Source: Xanthobacter flavus
GTDB lineage: Bacteria; Pseudomonadota; Alphaproteobacteria; Rhizobiales; Xanthobacteraceae
Length of the DNA stretch: 64,000 nucleotides
Assembly: GCF_017875275.1 (NCBI RefSeq)
Contig: NZ_JAGGML010000001.1
Location: 1,426,001 to 1,490,000, forward strand
Reading direction: 5' to 3'
Below are positions 9,513 to 19,705 of the stretch, piece after piece; position 1 is the first letter of the stretch, and each line of letters starts with the position of its first letter. A program made the position numbers and the translations under genes. The notes beneath the pieces are model-generated. The model made no database searches. It had not been told where the DNA came from and worked only from the letters and a program-made list of their open reading frames with translations.

Positions 9513-11054
9513 ATGGCACTCACTTTGGAACCGGCTTCGGCCGGAACGCCCCGTCACGACCTCGTCAAGGGCCTGTTCATCGACGGCCGCAGCGTCGATC
9601 CCGGCCCGCGCGCCCTGATGAACATCACCGCCCCGCGAGACGGCACCACCATCGCGCAGGTCATCGAGGCGAGCGCGGAGGATGTGGACCGCGCGGTCGC
9701 CAGCGCCGACGCGGCGTTCCGCTCCAAGGAGTGGCGCTCCATGTCGGTGCGCACCCGCGCCCGCCTCGTCAACAAGCTCGCCGACGTGATGGAGGCCCAT
9801 CTCGACGAATTGTTCGAGCTGGAGACGCTGAACAATGGCCGGCCCGTGCGCGAGACGCGCGCCCAGCTCGCCCGCGTGCCGGACCTGTTCCGCTACAATG
9901 CCGGCCTCGCCATGGCGCGGCGCGACGACGTGATCCCGGTGGAGGGCGATTATCTCACCTACGCCCGCCGCCTGCCGGTAGGGGTGGTGGCGAATGTGAC
10001 GCCCTTCAACCATCCTCTGCTCATCGCCTGCCGAAACCTTGCCCCCACCTTCGCGTCGGGTTGCACCACGGTGGTGAAGCCCTCCGAATACACGCCGCTC
10101 ACCACGCTGCGCCTCGCCGAGATCTTCTCGGAGGCCGGCCTGCCGCCGGGCGTGTTCAACGTGGTGACCGGCCCGGGCGCCGTCACCGGGCGGGCGCTGT
10201 CGGAGCATCCCGGCATCCGCAAGCTGGTGCTCACCGGCGGCACGGAAGCCGGGCGCCGGGCGGGCGCCGCCGCCGCCAGCAATTTCGCCCGCCAGACGCT
10301 GGAACTCGGCGGCAAGACGCCGGTGCTGGTTTTCGACGATTACGACCTCGACCAGGCGGTGAACTATGCCGCCTTCGGAGCCTTCGTGGGCGCGGGGCAG
10401 ACCTGCGTCTGCGCCGCGCGGCACATCGTGCAGCGCTCCATCTACGATGCGTTCGTGGAGAAGCTCGCCGCCAAGGCGAAGGCCATCGCCGTCGGCGACC
10501 CCTTCGATGCCGCGACCCAGATGGGGCCGGTCATCTCCGAGCGGCAGCGGGCGCGGGTGCTGGACTTCGCCCGCATCGGCCTTGAGGAGGGCGCCCGGCT
10601 GGTGGCGGGCGGTCGTGTGCCGCCCGGACTCGAAGGCAGCCACGGCTTCTATGTGGAGCCCACCGTCTTCGCCGATGTGGACCCGCGCATGCGCATCTTC
10701 CAGGAGGAAGTGTTCGGACCGTTCACCGTGGTGACCCCGTTCGACACCGAGGACGATGCCGTGCGCATCGCCAACGACAGCCCCTACGGCCTCGCCGCCG
10801 CTGTCCGTACCCGTGACATCGCCCGCGCCCATCGCGTCGCCGACCGCATCGAGGCCGGCATCGTCTGGATCAACGATCACCACCGGGTGGATGCGGCCTC
10901 GCCCTGGGGCGGGTTCAAGCTCTCCGGCATCGGCCGCGAGTTCGGGAAGGAGGCGTTCGACGCCTATTTCGACGTGAAGGCGGTGATGGTCAACGTCGGC
11001 GACCAGCCGTTCGACTGGTTCGACATGAGCGCCCCCACCCAACGGCTGAACTGA
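9513..11054 (+). CDS. NAD(P)-dependent aldehyde dehydrogenase
   Basis: A 513-residue ALDH superfamily protein. The catalytic Glu lies in LELGGKTPV and the nucleophilic Cys in GQTCVCA; the NVTPFNHP and GGTEAG cofactor segments and the C-terminal SPWGGFK are also present. It begins 30 bp after the amidohydrolase and is followed by the permease genes, so it is part of the same transcript. Sequence type resembles hydroxymuconic or betaine aldehyde dehydrogenases. Oxidation of a semialdehyde made by the amidohydrolase is a reasonable guess but is inference. Confidence 0.9.
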   Translation: MALTLEPASAGTPRHDLVKGLFIDGRSVDPGPRALMNITAPRDGTTIAQVIEASAEDVDRAVASADAAFRSKEWRSMSVRTRARLVNKLADVMEAHLDELFELETLNNGRPVRETRAQLARVPDLFRYNAGLAMARRDDVIPVEGDYLTYARRLPVGVVANVTPFNHPLLIACRNLAPTFASGCTTVVKPSEYTPLTTLRLAEIFSEAGLPPGVFNVVTGPGAVTGRALSEHPGIRKLVLTGGTEAGRRAGAAAASNFARQTLELGGKTPVLVFDDYDLDQAVNYAAFGAFVGAGQTCVCAARHIVQRSIYDAFVEKLAAKAKAIAVGDPFDAATQMGPVISERQRARVLDFARIGLEEGARLVAGGRVPPGLEGSHGFYVEPTVFADVDPRMRIFQEEVFGPFTVVTPFDTEDDAVRIANDSPYGLAAAVRTRDIARAHRVADRIEAGIVWINDHHRVDAASPWGGFKLSGIGREFGKEAFDAYFDVKAVMVNVGDQPFDWFDMSAPTQRLN

Positions 11055-11093
11055 AACCGCCCGCCCCCGCGGCGGCCCCTGGAGATGGCCCCC

Positions 11094-11945
11094 ATGTTCT
11101 GGATCAACGGTTTCCTGAACAGCTTCGCGTTCGGCGCGATCCTGTTCCTGCTGGCGGTCGGGTTTTCCCTGATCTTCGGCCTCATGCGGGTCGCGAACCT
11201 CGCCCACGGCGCGCTCTTCATGCTGGGGGGCTACATCGCCACCTCCGCGGTGGGGCTCGGGTTCGCGGGGGCGGTGCTGGCGGCCGGGGCGGCGTGCGCC
11301 GTCTTCGGCGGCATCCTGGAGCGCACGCTCATCCGCCGCCTCGCGGGTCGCGAGCTGGCGCAGGTGCTGGGCACGCTCGGCCTCGCCTTCATCATCGCCG
11401 ACCAGTGCCTGCTGGTGTGGTCGGGCGATCCCATCGCCCAGCCGGCGCCGGAGGCGCTGCGCGGCGCGGTCGGGTTCGGCGGCATCGTCTTTCCCGCCTA
11501 TCGGCTGGCGCTGGTGGCGCTGGCGCTGGTGGCGTTCGTCGGCATCTGGGCGCTGGTGGAGCGCACCACGCTGGGCGCCCGCATCCGCGCGGCGGTGGAC
11601 GACCGGGAGATGGCGCGGGCGATGGGCATTCCGGTGTCGCGCCTGTTCACCACCGTGTTCTGCCTCGGCGCCGGGCTCGCCGGCATCGGCGGCGCGCTCG
11701 CGGCGCCCATCATGTCGGTCTATCCCGGCCTTGATTCCGAAATGCTGCCGCTGGCGCTGCTGGTGGTCATCCTCGGCGGCATCGGCTCGCTCACCGGGGC
11801 GCTGGCGGGCAGCCTCGTCATCGGCCTCGTCTACACCTTCGGGCAGATGCTTCTTCCGGATCTCGCCTACGTCATCCTCTTCCTGCCCATGGTGGTGGTG
11901 CTCGCCGTGCGGCCCCAGGGCTTCTTCGGGAGGCAAGCCGCATGA
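11094..11945 (+). CDS. Branched-chain-type ABC transporter permease (LivH family)
   Basis: A 283-residue inner-membrane permease with about eight hydrophobic helices. The family signature region is near residues 19-45 (FSLIFGLMRVANLAHG). GGAGATGG (11081-11088) gives good spacing to the ATG at 11094; an in-frame ATG at 11085 overlaps that ribosome site and is less likely. Its stop overlaps the next permease start by 4 bp, so LivH and LivM types are translationally coupled and should form the heterodimeric pore. Confidence 0.9.
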   Translation: MFWINGFLNSFAFGAILFLLAVGFSLIFGLMRVANLAHGALFMLGGYIATSAVGLGFAGAVLAAGAACAVFGGILERTLIRRLAGRELAQVLGTLGLAFIIADQCLLVWSGDPIAQPAPEALRGAVGFGGIVFPAYRLALVALALVAFVGIWALVERTTLGARIRAAVDDREMARAMGIPVSRLFTTVFCLGAGLAGIGGALAAPIMSVYPGLDSEMLPLALLVVILGGIGSLTGALAGSLVIGLVYTFGQMLLPDLAYVILFLPMVVVLAVRPQGFFGRQAA

Positions 11946-12946
11946 AATGCCTTCGCATGAAAAACCCCGGCCTCAAGACCCTCGGCATTCTCCTCATCTG
12001 CGCGGCGGCGGTTCCCCTCGTGCTGCCCGGGCCGTTCTATCTGTCCATCGCCACGCAGGTTCTCGTCTACGGCCTGTTCGCGGTGAGCGTGAACCTGATC
12101 GCCGGCTATTGCGGCATGGTCTCCCTGGGCCACGCGGCCTTTCTCGGCATCGCCGGCTATGCCTTCGCGCTGCTGACGACCAGCACCGGCTGGCCGCTCT
12201 GGGCGGCGATCCCGGCGGCGGTGGGCCTGTCGGTGGCGGCGGGCGCGCTGTTCGGCCTCGTGGCGCTGCGCACCTCGGGCCTGAGCTTCCTGATGATCAC
12301 CCTCGCGCTCGGCCAGATCGTGTGGGGCGTCGCCTTCCGCTACGTGGACCTCACCAATGGCGAGAACGGCATCTCCATGCCCCGCTTCCAGGGGCTGCTC
12401 GCCAACGGCACGGGGCTTTTCTACCTGTGCCTCGTGGTGACGGGGGGCTGCCTCGCGCTCGTCACCATCCTTGCCGGCTCGCCGCTCGGCGCCTCCATGC
12501 AGGGCGTGCGCGACCAGCCGCGGCGCATGAGCACGCTGGGCTATGACGTGTGGCGCATCCGCTATGCGGCCTATGTGCTCTCGGCGGGCATCGCCGGCAT
12601 CGCGGGCGTGCTCTACATGCTGCTGTTCCGCTTCATCAGCCCCCACACGCTCTCGCTCACGGTGTCGTCGGAAGCGGTGCTGATGGTGATCGCCGGCGGG
12701 CTCGGCACCACCTTCGGGCCGATTGTCGGCGCGGCGCTGGTGGTGCTGCTGAAGAATGTCGCCAGCGCCTACACCGACCGCTGGCCGACGCTGCTCGGCC
12801 TCATCTTCCTGTTCATCATCGTGGTGGTGCCGGAAGGGCTTCTGCCCGGCGCGCGGCGGCTGATGCGCACGCTCGGCGCGCACCTCGCCACGCGGCGCGG
12901 GCCGACGGCGATCCCCGCCACCCCCGTCAAGGAGGCTCGCCCGTGA
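11942..12946 (+). CDS. Branched-chain-type ABC transporter permease (LivM family)
   Basis: A 334-residue membrane protein with about ten hydrophobic segments. The conserved NLIAGYCGMVSLGHAAF-type region lies near residues 50-70. It starts within ATGA shared with the preceding permease stop and ends within GTGA shared with the ATPase gene. It is the second pore subunit of the HAAT transporter encoded here. The C-terminal tail after the last helix is basic and cytoplasmic. Confidence 0.9.
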   Translation: MKCLRMKNPGLKTLGILLICAAAVPLVLPGPFYLSIATQVLVYGLFAVSVNLIAGYCGMVSLGHAAFLGIAGYAFALLTTSTGWPLWAAIPAAVGLSVAAGALFGLVALRTSGLSFLMITLALGQIVWGVAFRYVDLTNGENGISMPRFQGLLANGTGLFYLCLVVTGGCLALVTILAGSPLGASMQGVRDQPRRMSTLGYDVWRIRYAAYVLSAGIAGIAGVLYMLLFRFISPHTLSLTVSSEAVLMVIAGGLGTTFGPIVGAALVVLLKNVASAYTDRWPTLLGLIFLFIIVVVPEGLLPGARRLMRTLGAHLATRRGPTAIPATPVKEARP

Positions 12947-13681
12947 CCGCGCCAACTGCCGCCCTTCGGATAGACGATCTGCACAAGAGCTTCGGCGGGC
13001 TCCATGTCATCCAGGGCGTGAACTTCACCGTCGCGCCGGGCGAGCGGCGCCTGCTCCTCGGCCCGAACGGCGCAGGCAAGACCACGCTGTTCAACCTGAT
13101 CGCCGGCGACCTCCGGCCCACCGCCGGGCAGATCCGCATCGCGGAAGAAGACGTGTCGGCCCTGCCCACCTTCCGGCGTGCGGCGCGGGGCATCGGCCGC
13201 ACCTTCCAGATCCTCACCCTGTTCGCGCGCGAGAGCGTGATCGGCAACGTCATCATGGCCCTCCTCGGCGGGCGCCCGCAGCGCTGGAAGCCCTATGGCG
13301 CAGTGGCGACGGACCCCGCCTTGCGGCGCGAGGCGCTGGAGGTGCTGGCGCGGGTGCGGCTCGACACGCTCGCCGATCGGCCGGTCTCGGAGACCTCCTA
13401 CGGCGAGAAGCGGCGGCTGGAGATCGCCATGGCGCTGGCGCAGGCGCCGCGCATCCTCCTGCTGGACGAGCCGCTCGCCGGCCTGTCGAAGGAGGAGCGC
13501 GGCACGGTCAGTGCGCTTCTGGCGGAGCTGCCGCGCGACCTCACCATCCTGATGATCGAGCACGACATGGATGTCGCGCTCGCCTTCGCCGAGAAGATCG
13601 CCCTTCTGCACCATGGCCGCCTGATCGTGGACGGCACGCGCGAGGAGGTGATCGCGGACCCGAGGACACGGGAGGCCTATC

Positions 13682-13692
<11 letters not shown>
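12943..13692 (+). CDS. ABC transporter ATPase (LivG family)
   Basis: A 249-residue nucleotide-binding subunit. Walker A is GPNGAGKTT (about residue 41), the signature segment reads SYGEKRRLEIA (about 152) and Walker B is LLLDEPLAGL (about 172), followed by the switch His in MIEHDMD. Gln is in FQIL. GTG is taken as the start because it overlaps the LivM stop (GTGA) with GGAGG 7 bp upstream. No ATG fits as well. Confidence 0.88.
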
Positions 13693-14404
<712 letters not shown>

Positions 14405-14475
14405 CGGCGGCAGAAACGGCACCTGACCTTCCGGCATCTCGTCGCAGGGTGATGAATCGCACGCGAGCCGTGCTA

Positions 14476-14497
14476 GGATTGATCGTCCGATAAAGAC
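14476..14497. promoter_or_regulatory. TetR-type operator before the tetR gene (site B)
   Basis: Left arm GGATTGATCG (14476-14485), spacer TC, right arm CGATAAAGAC (14488-14497), with 7 of 10 positions paired. It lies 3 bp before the GTG start of the TetR gene, which fits negative autoregulation. The -35 element seen at the other sites is not evident here. Confidence 0.5.
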
Positions 14498-14500
14498 CGG

Positions 14501-15196
14501 GTGTCCGCAGTGCCGTCCTCTAAAGCCCCCTCCCCCCAGCGTCGTCGCCTGTCACCCGCGGACCGGGAGCGGGATATCGTGGCGGGGGCGGTGGCCTTCT
14601 TCGCCGAATTCGGATTCGACGGCGCGACGCGGGATCTGGCGCAGCGGCTCGGCATCACCCAGCCGCTGCTCTACCGCTATTTTCCCGGCAAGGATGCGTT
14701 GCTCGACCGGGTCTATCAGGAGGTTTACCAGAGCCGCTGGCAGACCGAGTGGGAAACCGCCATCGCCGACCGCTCCATCCCCATCGAGGAGCGGCTGAAG
14801 CGGTTCTACCGGGCCTATGCCGCCGTCATCCAGACCTATGAATGGGTGCGGCTGTTCATGTTCGCCGGCCTGAAGGGGCTGGACTTCAACAGCCGCTATC
14901 TCGCCTTCCTGCGCGCGCGCCTGTTCGAGCGCATGGTCATCGAGATCCGCGCCGCCAACGGTCTCGACGAGAAAGCCCCGGTGAGCGAGGAAGAGATCGA
15001 GCTCATCTGGTCGCTGCACGCGGGCATCTTCTACATCGGCGTGCGCAAGTTCATCTACGGCATGCCCATTCCGGCCGATCCCGAGGCCGACATCGACGTG
15101 AAGGTGAACGCCTTCCTCAACGGCGCCCCGGCGGCCTTCGCCTCGGTGATCGACCGCGCCAAGCCGGCGCGCAGGAAGGTCGCGGGCCGGAAATAA
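14501..15196 (+). CDS. TetR family transcriptional regulator
   Basis: A 231-residue regulator. The N-terminal helix-turn-helix spans roughly 25-75, with the recognition region GITQPLLYRYFPGKDALLD. The larger C-terminal part is the ligand-binding and dimer domain, including aromatic-rich helices. The start is GTG; no upstream ATG is in frame without running into the operator. It lies between the ABC transporter operon and the monooxygenase operon. Closely similar palindromes lie before both of those operons and in front of this gene, so it most likely represses them and itself. Ligand unknown; probably a substrate or intermediate of the adjoining pathway. Confidence 0.88.
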   Translation: MSAVPSSKAPSPQRRRLSPADRERDIVAGAVAFFAEFGFDGATRDLAQRLGITQPLLYRYFPGKDALLDRVYQEVYQSRWQTEWETAIADRSIPIEERLKRFYRAYAAVIQTYEWVRLFMFAGLKGLDFNSRYLAFLRARLFERMVIEIRAANGLDEKAPVSEEEIELIWSLHAGIFYIGVRKFIYGMPIPADPEADIDVKVNAFLNGAPAAFASVIDRAKPARRKVAGRK

Positions 15197-15211
15197 TCAT
15201 TTGATAAATTA
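15190..15211. promoter_or_regulatory. Secondary TetR-type operator (site C2)
   Basis: GAAATAATCA (15190-15199), TT, TGATAAATTA (15202-15211), with 7 of 10 positions paired. It overlaps the tetR stop codon and lies just upstream of the TTGACG -35 element of the monooxygenase promoter. It is a weaker copy of the main site at 15239. Confidence 0.4.
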
Positions 15212-15213
15212 GT

Positions 15214-15260
15214 TTGACGCCGGTCGCATTTCGCGCCACTATCTATCATCCGATAAATAG
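15214..15260 (+). promoter_or_regulatory. Promoter and TetR-type operator of the monooxygenase operon (site C)
   Basis: TTGACG (15214-15219) precedes the palindrome CTATCTATCA (15239-15248), TC, CGATAAATAG (15251-15260); 8 of 10 positions pair, the best of the set. The operator covers the expected -10 region. The distance from -35 to operator is 25 bp, as before the kinase gene at 45268. The operon's first ATG is 130 bp downstream. Confidence 0.65.
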
Positions 15261-15389
15261 TCGGACCGCTTCGCCCAGCCCGGCACAGACCGGGCACCGG
15301 CGATGCGACGCGACCACTGGACGGCTCGCGCCGGCCGGCCCTCGCACAGGCGAACGGGCTGCCGCCTTCAGGAGCCGAGGGAGGACACC

Positions 15390-16664
15390 ATGCCAACGCA
15401 CACCAACGCCGGGCCGCAGGCGCGCACCGCCGCGGCCCTCGCGCGCCCCAAGCGCGCCGTCATCATCGGCGGCTCCATCTGCGGCCTGTTCACCGCGCTG
15501 CTGCTGCGCAGGGCGGGCTGGGACGTGGCCGTCTTCGAGCGCATCGGCAGCGAACTCGCCGGGCGCGGCGCCGGCATCGTCACCCATCCCGAGCTGTTCG
15601 ACGTCATCGGCAAGACCGGCCTCGATGTCACCGAGGCCCGCGTGGGCGTGGGCGTCAGCGGACGGCGGGTGTTCGGGCCGGATGGCCGCATCACCGGCCA
15701 GCTCGACCTGCCGCAGGTGCTCACCTCCTGGGGCCACCTCTACCGCCTGCTGCGCTCGGCCCTGCCGGACGACAGCTACCACCACGGCCGCAACCTCGTG
15801 CGCGTCGAGGACAGCGCCGAGCGCGTGCGCGCCTACTTCGCCGACGGCGCGGTGGAGGAAGCCGACCTGCTGGTGGGCACGGACGGCCTGTTCTCCACCG
15901 TGCGCGCCGCCTTCGTGCCGGAGGCCAAGCCCAGCTATGCGGGTTATGTGGCCTGGCGCGGACTGGTGGACGAGAGTGCGCTCTCGCCCGAAACCCGCGC
16001 GGCGCTCTGCGGCCACTTCTCCTTCAGCCTGCCGCCCGGCGAGCAGATGCTCGGCTATCCCGTCGCCGGCGCGGACGAGCAGCTCGACGAAGGGCACCGC
16101 CGCTACAATTTCGTCTGGTATCGCCCGGCCGCCAGCGACGGGCAGCTCGCCGAGTTGCTGACCGATGTGGACGGCACGCGCCATCCCCTCTCCATTCCCC
16201 CGCACCTCATCCGGCCGGAAGTGGTGGCCGGCATGCGGGCGGACGCGCACCGCCTGCTGGCGCCGCAATTCGCCGAGGTGGTGGAGCGCACGCAGCAGCC
16301 CTTCCTGCAGGCGATCCAGGACCTGGAGAGCCCGCGCCTGCGCCTCTCGCCCCATGTGGTGATCCTGGGCGATGCGGCCTTCGTTGCCCGCCCCCATGTG
16401 GGCATGGGCGTGACCAAGGCCGCAGCCGATGCCGCAGCCCTCGCCGACGCGCTCGCGGACGGCACGGATGTGGAAGCCGCGCTTGCCGCCTTCGAAGCCA
16501 AGCGTCTCGCCTTCGGCCGCGCCGTGGTGCAGCGGGCGCGGCATCTCGGCGCCTACATGCAGGCGCAGATCCTCGACGAGGAGCAGCGCGCCCGCGCCGA
16601 GCGGCACCGCCACCCCGAGGCGGTGATGAGCGAAACCGCCGTCGCCACGGGGATCGCAGCATGA
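15390..16664 (+). CDS. FAD-dependent monooxygenase (2,6-dihydroxypyridine 3-monooxygenase-like)
   Basis: A 424-residue class A flavin hydroxylase. FAD binding is shown by GGSICGL (about residues 28-34, the GxSxxG form), the DG motif [11 protein letters not shown] and the GD motif [15 protein letters not shown]. The [13 protein letters not shown] and FVWYRPA segments recall DhpH of Arthrobacter more than salicylate or 4-hydroxybenzoate hydroxylases. It should hydroxylate an electron-rich ring using NAD(P)H and O2. The start at 15390 follows GAGGGAGGAC. Its stop overlaps the DUF485 gene. A second, shorter member of the same subfamily is at 32146. The substrate is not proved. Confidence 0.8.
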   Translation: MPTHTNAGPQARTAAALARPKRAVIIGGSICGLFTALLLRRAGWDVAVFERIGSELAGRGAGIVTHPELFDVIGKTGLDVTEARVGVGVSGRRVFGPDGRITGQLDLPQVLTSWGHLYRLLRSALPDDSYHHGRNLVRVEDSAERVRAYFADGAVEEADLLVGTDGLFSTVRAAFVPEAKPSYAGYVAWRGLVDESALSPETRAALCGHFSFSLPPGEQMLGYPVAGADEQLDEGHRRYNFVWYRPAASDGQLAELLTDVDGTRHPLSIPPHLIRPEVVAGMRADAHRLLAPQFAEVVERTQQPFLQAIQDLESPRLRLSPHVVILGDAAFVARPHVGMGVTKAAADAAALADALADGTDVEAALAAFEAKRLAFGRAVVQRARHLGAYMQAQILDEEQRARAERHRHPEAVMSETAVATGIAA

Positions 16665-17017
16665 AGCCCGACGGCGCCTTCCCCCCGCGCCCGCATGCGC
16701 GTTCGCTCGATGCCGCCGCGCGCATCGAGGCTATCCGGCAGAACCCCAATTTCCGCCGCCTTGCCGCCATCCGCGCCCGGCTCGGCCTCTCCATGGCCGC
16801 GCTGATGGCGACGCTCTATTTCGCCTACATCCTCACCGTGGCGTTGAAGCCAAGCGCACTCGGCACGCCGGTGCTGCCGGATGCGGTCTCGACCTGGGGC
16901 ATCGTCGCGGGGGTGGGCCTGCTCGGCCTCGGCTTCGTGCTGACGGCGATATACGTCGCCGTCGCCAACCGCACCTTCGATCGCCTCACCCAGAACCTCA
17001 GGGAGGACGTGCAATGA
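16661..17017 (+). CDS. DUF485 family membrane protein, symporter partner
   Basis: A 118-residue protein with two hydrophobic segments (about 46-66 and 82-105) and the family's N-terminal pattern, [18 protein letters not shown]485 (YjcH type) genes usually sit immediately before ActP-type solute:sodium symporters, as here. Both junctions are ATGA overlaps, so it is translationally coupled to the monooxygenase and the symporter. It is presumably an accessory or small subunit of the transporter. Confidence 0.85.
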   Translation: MKPDGAFPPRPHARSLDAAARIEAIRQNPNFRRLAAIRARLGLSMAALMATLYFAYILTVALKPSALGTPVLPDAVSTWGIVAGVGLLGLGFVLTAIYVAVANRTFDRLTQNLREDVQ

Positions 17018-18675
17018 AACGGCCTCAGCTTAACGGCGCGGCCCTCGCATTTGCGCTCACCCTCGCCTGCGCCGCCACTCCGGCCTCGGCCGCCGGCGCC
17101 ATCGAAGGCGGCGCCCGCCAGCCCGTCAATCCGGTGGCGATCACCCTCTTCCTGATGTTCGTGGCGGTCAGCCTCGGCGTCACCTGGTGGGCGGCCCGCA
17201 AGGGCACCGGCGGCGCGCAGGATTATTACGCTGCCGGCGGCGGCCTCAGCGGCTTCAAGAACGGCCTCGCCATCGCCGGCGACTACACCTCCGCCGCGAC
17301 CTTCCTCGGCGTGACGGCGCTGGTCTATTCCTCCGGCTATGACGGCATGATCTACGCCATCGGGTTCCTCGTGGGCTTCCCGATGATCCTGTTCCTCATC
17401 GCCGAGCCGCTGCGCAACCTCGGGCGCTACACCTTCGCCGACGTGGCGGCCTACCGGCTCTCGGAAGTGCCGGTGCGGGTGGTGGCGGCCACCAACACGC
17501 TGGTCATCGTGCTGCTCTATCTCATCGCCCAGATGGTGGGGGCCGGAAAGCTCATCGAGCTGCTGTTCGGCCTGCCCTACTGGGTGGCGGTGGGCCTCGT
17601 GGGCCTGCTGATGATGGCCTATGTGACCTTCGGCGGCATGCTGGCCACCACCTGGGTGCAGATCATCAAGGCGGTGCTGCTGCTCACCGGCTCGGTGGTG
17701 ATGTCCCTGCTCATCCTCGGCCATTTCGGCTTCAGCCTGGAGGCGCTGTTCGCCCGCGCCGCCGCGCTCCACCCCAAGGGCATGGCCATCATGGCGCCGG
17801 GCGGGCTGGTGAAGGACCCCATCTCGGCCATCTCGCTGGGCGTCGCCCTCGTGTTCGGCACCGCCGGGCTGCCGCACATCCTGATGCGCTTCTTCACCGT
17901 GGCCGATGCCCGGCAGGCGCGCACCTCCGTGCTGGTGGCGACGGGCTTCATCAGCGTCTTCTACACGCTGCTGTTCGTGCTCGGCTTCGGCGCCATCGCC
18001 TTCGTCATGTCGGACCCGAGCTTCAGGGATGCGACCGGCGCGGTGGTGGGCGGCACCAACATGGTGGCGCTGCACCTTGCCAACGCGCTCGGCGGCTCGG
18101 TGCTGCTCGGCTTCATCTCGGCGGTCGCGTTCGCCACCATCCTCGCGGTGGTGTCGGGCCTCACCATCGCCGGCGCGTCGGCGGCGAGCCACGATCTCTA
18201 TGCCCGCGTCATCCGGCGCGGCAAGGCCTCGGAGCAGGAGGAGGTGCGGGTCTCCAAGGCGGCGGCGGTGGTCATCAGCCTCTTCGCCATGGCGCTCGGC
18301 CTTTTGTTCGAGAACCAGAACATCGCCTTCATGGTGGGCCTCGTCTTCGCCATCGCGGCGAGCGCGAACTTCCCCGTCATCGTGCTGTCGGTGTCCTGGC
18401 CCGGCCTGACCACGCGCGGCGCCGTGACCGGCTCGGTGACCGGCCTCGTGGTCGCCCTCTTGCTCGTGGCGCTGAGCCCCAGCGTGTGGACGACGACGCT
18501 GAAGCTCGGCCCGGCGCCGTTCCCCTATGACAACCCCGCGCTGTTCTCCGTGCCGCTCGCCTTCCTCGTCTCGATCCTCGTCTCGCTGGCGGATCGCAGC
18601 ACGGCGGCCGAGCGCGTGCGCGCGGCCTTCGCCGCGCAGAACGTGCGGGCGCAGACCGGCTTCGCATTGGACTGA
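17014..18675 (+). CDS. Solute:sodium symporter, ActP-like
   Basis: A 553-residue protein with a predicted signal-like N-terminus followed by about 13 transmembrane segments. The SSS-family core is visible at [20 protein letters not shown] (about 71-90) and [10 protein letters not shown] later on. ActP carries acetate and other short organic acids with Na+. In this operon, with a ring hydroxylase and a cupin and next to an ABC importer, it may instead bring in an aromatic or organic acid substrate. Start in ATGA with DUF485. Confidence 0.88.
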   Translation: MKRPQLNGAALAFALTLACAATPASAAGAIEGGARQPVNPVAITLFLMFVAVSLGVTWWAARKGTGGAQDYYAAGGGLSGFKNGLAIAGDYTSAATFLGVTALVYSSGYDGMIYAIGFLVGFPMILFLIAEPLRNLGRYTFADVAAYRLSEVPVRVVAATNTLVIVLLYLIAQMVGAGKLIELLFGLPYWVAVGLVGLLMMAYVTFGGMLATTWVQIIKAVLLLTGSVVMSLLILGHFGFSLEALFARAAALHPKGMAIMAPGGLVKDPISAISLGVALVFGTAGLPHILMRFFTVADARQARTSVLVATGFISVFYTLLFVLGFGAIAFVMSDPSFRDATGAVVGGTNMVALHLANALGGSVLLGFISAVAFATILAVVSGLTIAGASAASHDLYARVIRRGKASEQEEVRVSKAAAVVISLFAMALGLLFENQNIAFMVGLVFAIAASANFPVIVLSVSWPGLTTRGAVTGSVTGLVVALLLVALSPSVWTTTLKLGPAPFPYDNPALFSVPLAFLVSILVSLADRSTAAERVRAAFAAQNVRAQTGFALD

Positions 18676-18701
18676 AACGCCGAAATACAGGGAGACACCC
18701 A

Positions 18702-19118
18702 ATGAACATCAACACCACCGCCACCTACGCCACCATCGAAGCTCCGCGCGACTGGCCCGAGGCCCTGCGGGCGGATCTGCATGCCAGCCGCGGTAATGGC
18801 CGCGTCGGCAGCCGTCTCGTGTCGCAGAGCGAGCGGGTGCGGGTGTGGCACCTCGCGCTGAAGCCCGGCGAGCGCATCGGCTTTCACACCCATGTGCTCG
18901 ACTATTTCTGGACGGCCGTGACCGGCGGGCGCGCCCGCTCCCATTATGCCGACGGGCACGTCGCCGAAGTGACGTATGAGGCCGGCGACACCAAGCACCA
19001 CCATTTCGGCCCCGGCGAGTTCATGATGCATGACCTCACCAACATCGGGGATACTGAACTGGTGTTCACCACCGTCGAGTTCCTCGACAGCGACAACGCG
19101 CCGCTGAAGGTCGATTGA
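18702..19118 (+). CDS. Single-domain cupin protein
   Basis: A 138-residue cupin with the first metal-motif histidines in FHTH and later HHHFGPGEF and HDL segments. It starts 26 bp after the symporter with GGGAG upstream and is last in the operon. Small cupins of this kind can be metal-dependent dioxygenases, isomerases or ligand sensors. Position after a ring hydroxylase makes a catabolic step plausible, but no specific activity can be assigned. Confidence 0.8.
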   Translation: MNINTTATYATIEAPRDWPEALRADLHASRGNGRVGSRLVSQSERVRVWHLALKPGERIGFHTHVLDYFWTAVTGGRARSHYADGHVAEVTYEAGDTKHHHFGPGEFMMHDLTNIGDTELVFTTVEFLDSDNAPLKVD

Positions 19119-19148
19119 GACCGGGGCGCATGCCCGTCCGCGCAAAAG

Positions 19149-19177
19149 AAAAGGGGTCGCCGAGGCGACCCCTTTTT
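19149..19177. terminator. Bidirectional rho-independent terminator
   Basis: Perfect 8-bp stem GGGGTCGC (19153-19160) and GCGACCCC (19165-19172) with loop CGAG, followed by TTTTT on the + strand and preceded by AAAAGAAAA, which is a T-tract on the - strand. It lies between convergent genes and should end both the cupin operon and the small secreted-protein gene. Confidence 0.9.
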
Positions 19178-19196
19178 GCTTTCAGTATTGCGCCGA

Positions 19197-19484
19197 TCAA
19201 TTGTCGTCGGCGTCGTGGGCGGGGCCGGACTGGGCGTTGCCGGTCTCGAACGGGCGCTCGGAGACATAATAGGGGCCGGGGGTGCCGAAGGCGCTGGGAC
19301 GCTCGAGGCGGGCCTGCTCGCGGGCCACGGCCGCCGGCGAGGTCGGGGTCAGGCTCCCCTGCGCGGAGACGGCATACTGCTCCACATTCTCCTTCTGGAC
19401 GGTCGGGCCGGCGAAGGCCGAACCCATGGACGAGACGAGCGCCACGGCGACACCGGCGGCGAGGACAGCAGACTTGATGGACAT
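19197..19484 (-). CDS. Small secreted protein of unknown function
   Basis: A 95-residue protein with an N-terminal signal peptide (about 1-25, ending SAFAG) and a mature part of about 70 residues, Pro/Ala/Gly-rich and without Cys. ATG at 19484 is chosen because GGAG lies 8 bp upstream; an in-frame GTG 9 bp earlier overlaps that site. I do not recognise a family. A similar-sized secreted protein is encoded at 24288, and both have a YATAC-N4-GTWTR palindrome about 100 bp before the start, so they probably belong to one regulon. Confidence 0.75.
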   Translation of the reverse strand: MSIKSAVLAAGVAVALVSSMGSAFAGPTVQKENVEQYAVSAQGSLTPTSPAAVAREQARLERPSAFGTPGPYYVSERPFETGNAQSGPAHDADDN

Positions 19485-19582
19485 GGCAAGCACTCCGTTG
19501 TTGATGTGATGAATTTAGGAGATGCTGCCGACCGGGAATATTATGCCGTGATTTATTCTTCTCATATGCTTCGACTATTCAG

Positions 19583-19596
19583 TATACGAACGTATG
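19583..19596. promoter_or_regulatory. YATAC-N4-GTWTR palindrome before the small secreted-protein gene
   Basis: TATACGAACGTATG, with 5 of 6 arm positions paired around AA. It is 99 bp upstream of the ATG at 19484 on the - strand. The spacing suits an activator site just upstream of a promoter. Confidence 0.65.
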
Positions 19597-19647
19597 GCCT
19601 TTGCCCGAACAGGCATGCACCGCGCGCCCGCCGGAGCGCAAACGCAA

Positions 19648-19676
19648 GAGGCCGGCGCCATGCCGGCACCGGCCTC
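19648..19676 (-). terminator. Hairpin after the AraC gene
   Basis: GAGGCCGG (19648-19655) pairs with CCGGCCTC (19669-19676), and an inner CCGGC/GCCGG can extend it. It lies 30 bp beyond the AraC stop. The - strand downstream of it is T-rich only in patches (TTGCGTTTG), so termination may be partial. Confidence 0.45.
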
Positions 19677-19705
19677 TGATCATCGGGATTGCTGGAAAGC
19701 GGATA

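Noticed and set aside
8418-11936. A 1172-codon open frame on the - strand opposite the amidohydrolase/ALDH/permease genes
   Set aside because: Same reason: low-complexity charged translation opposite three well-supported genes.
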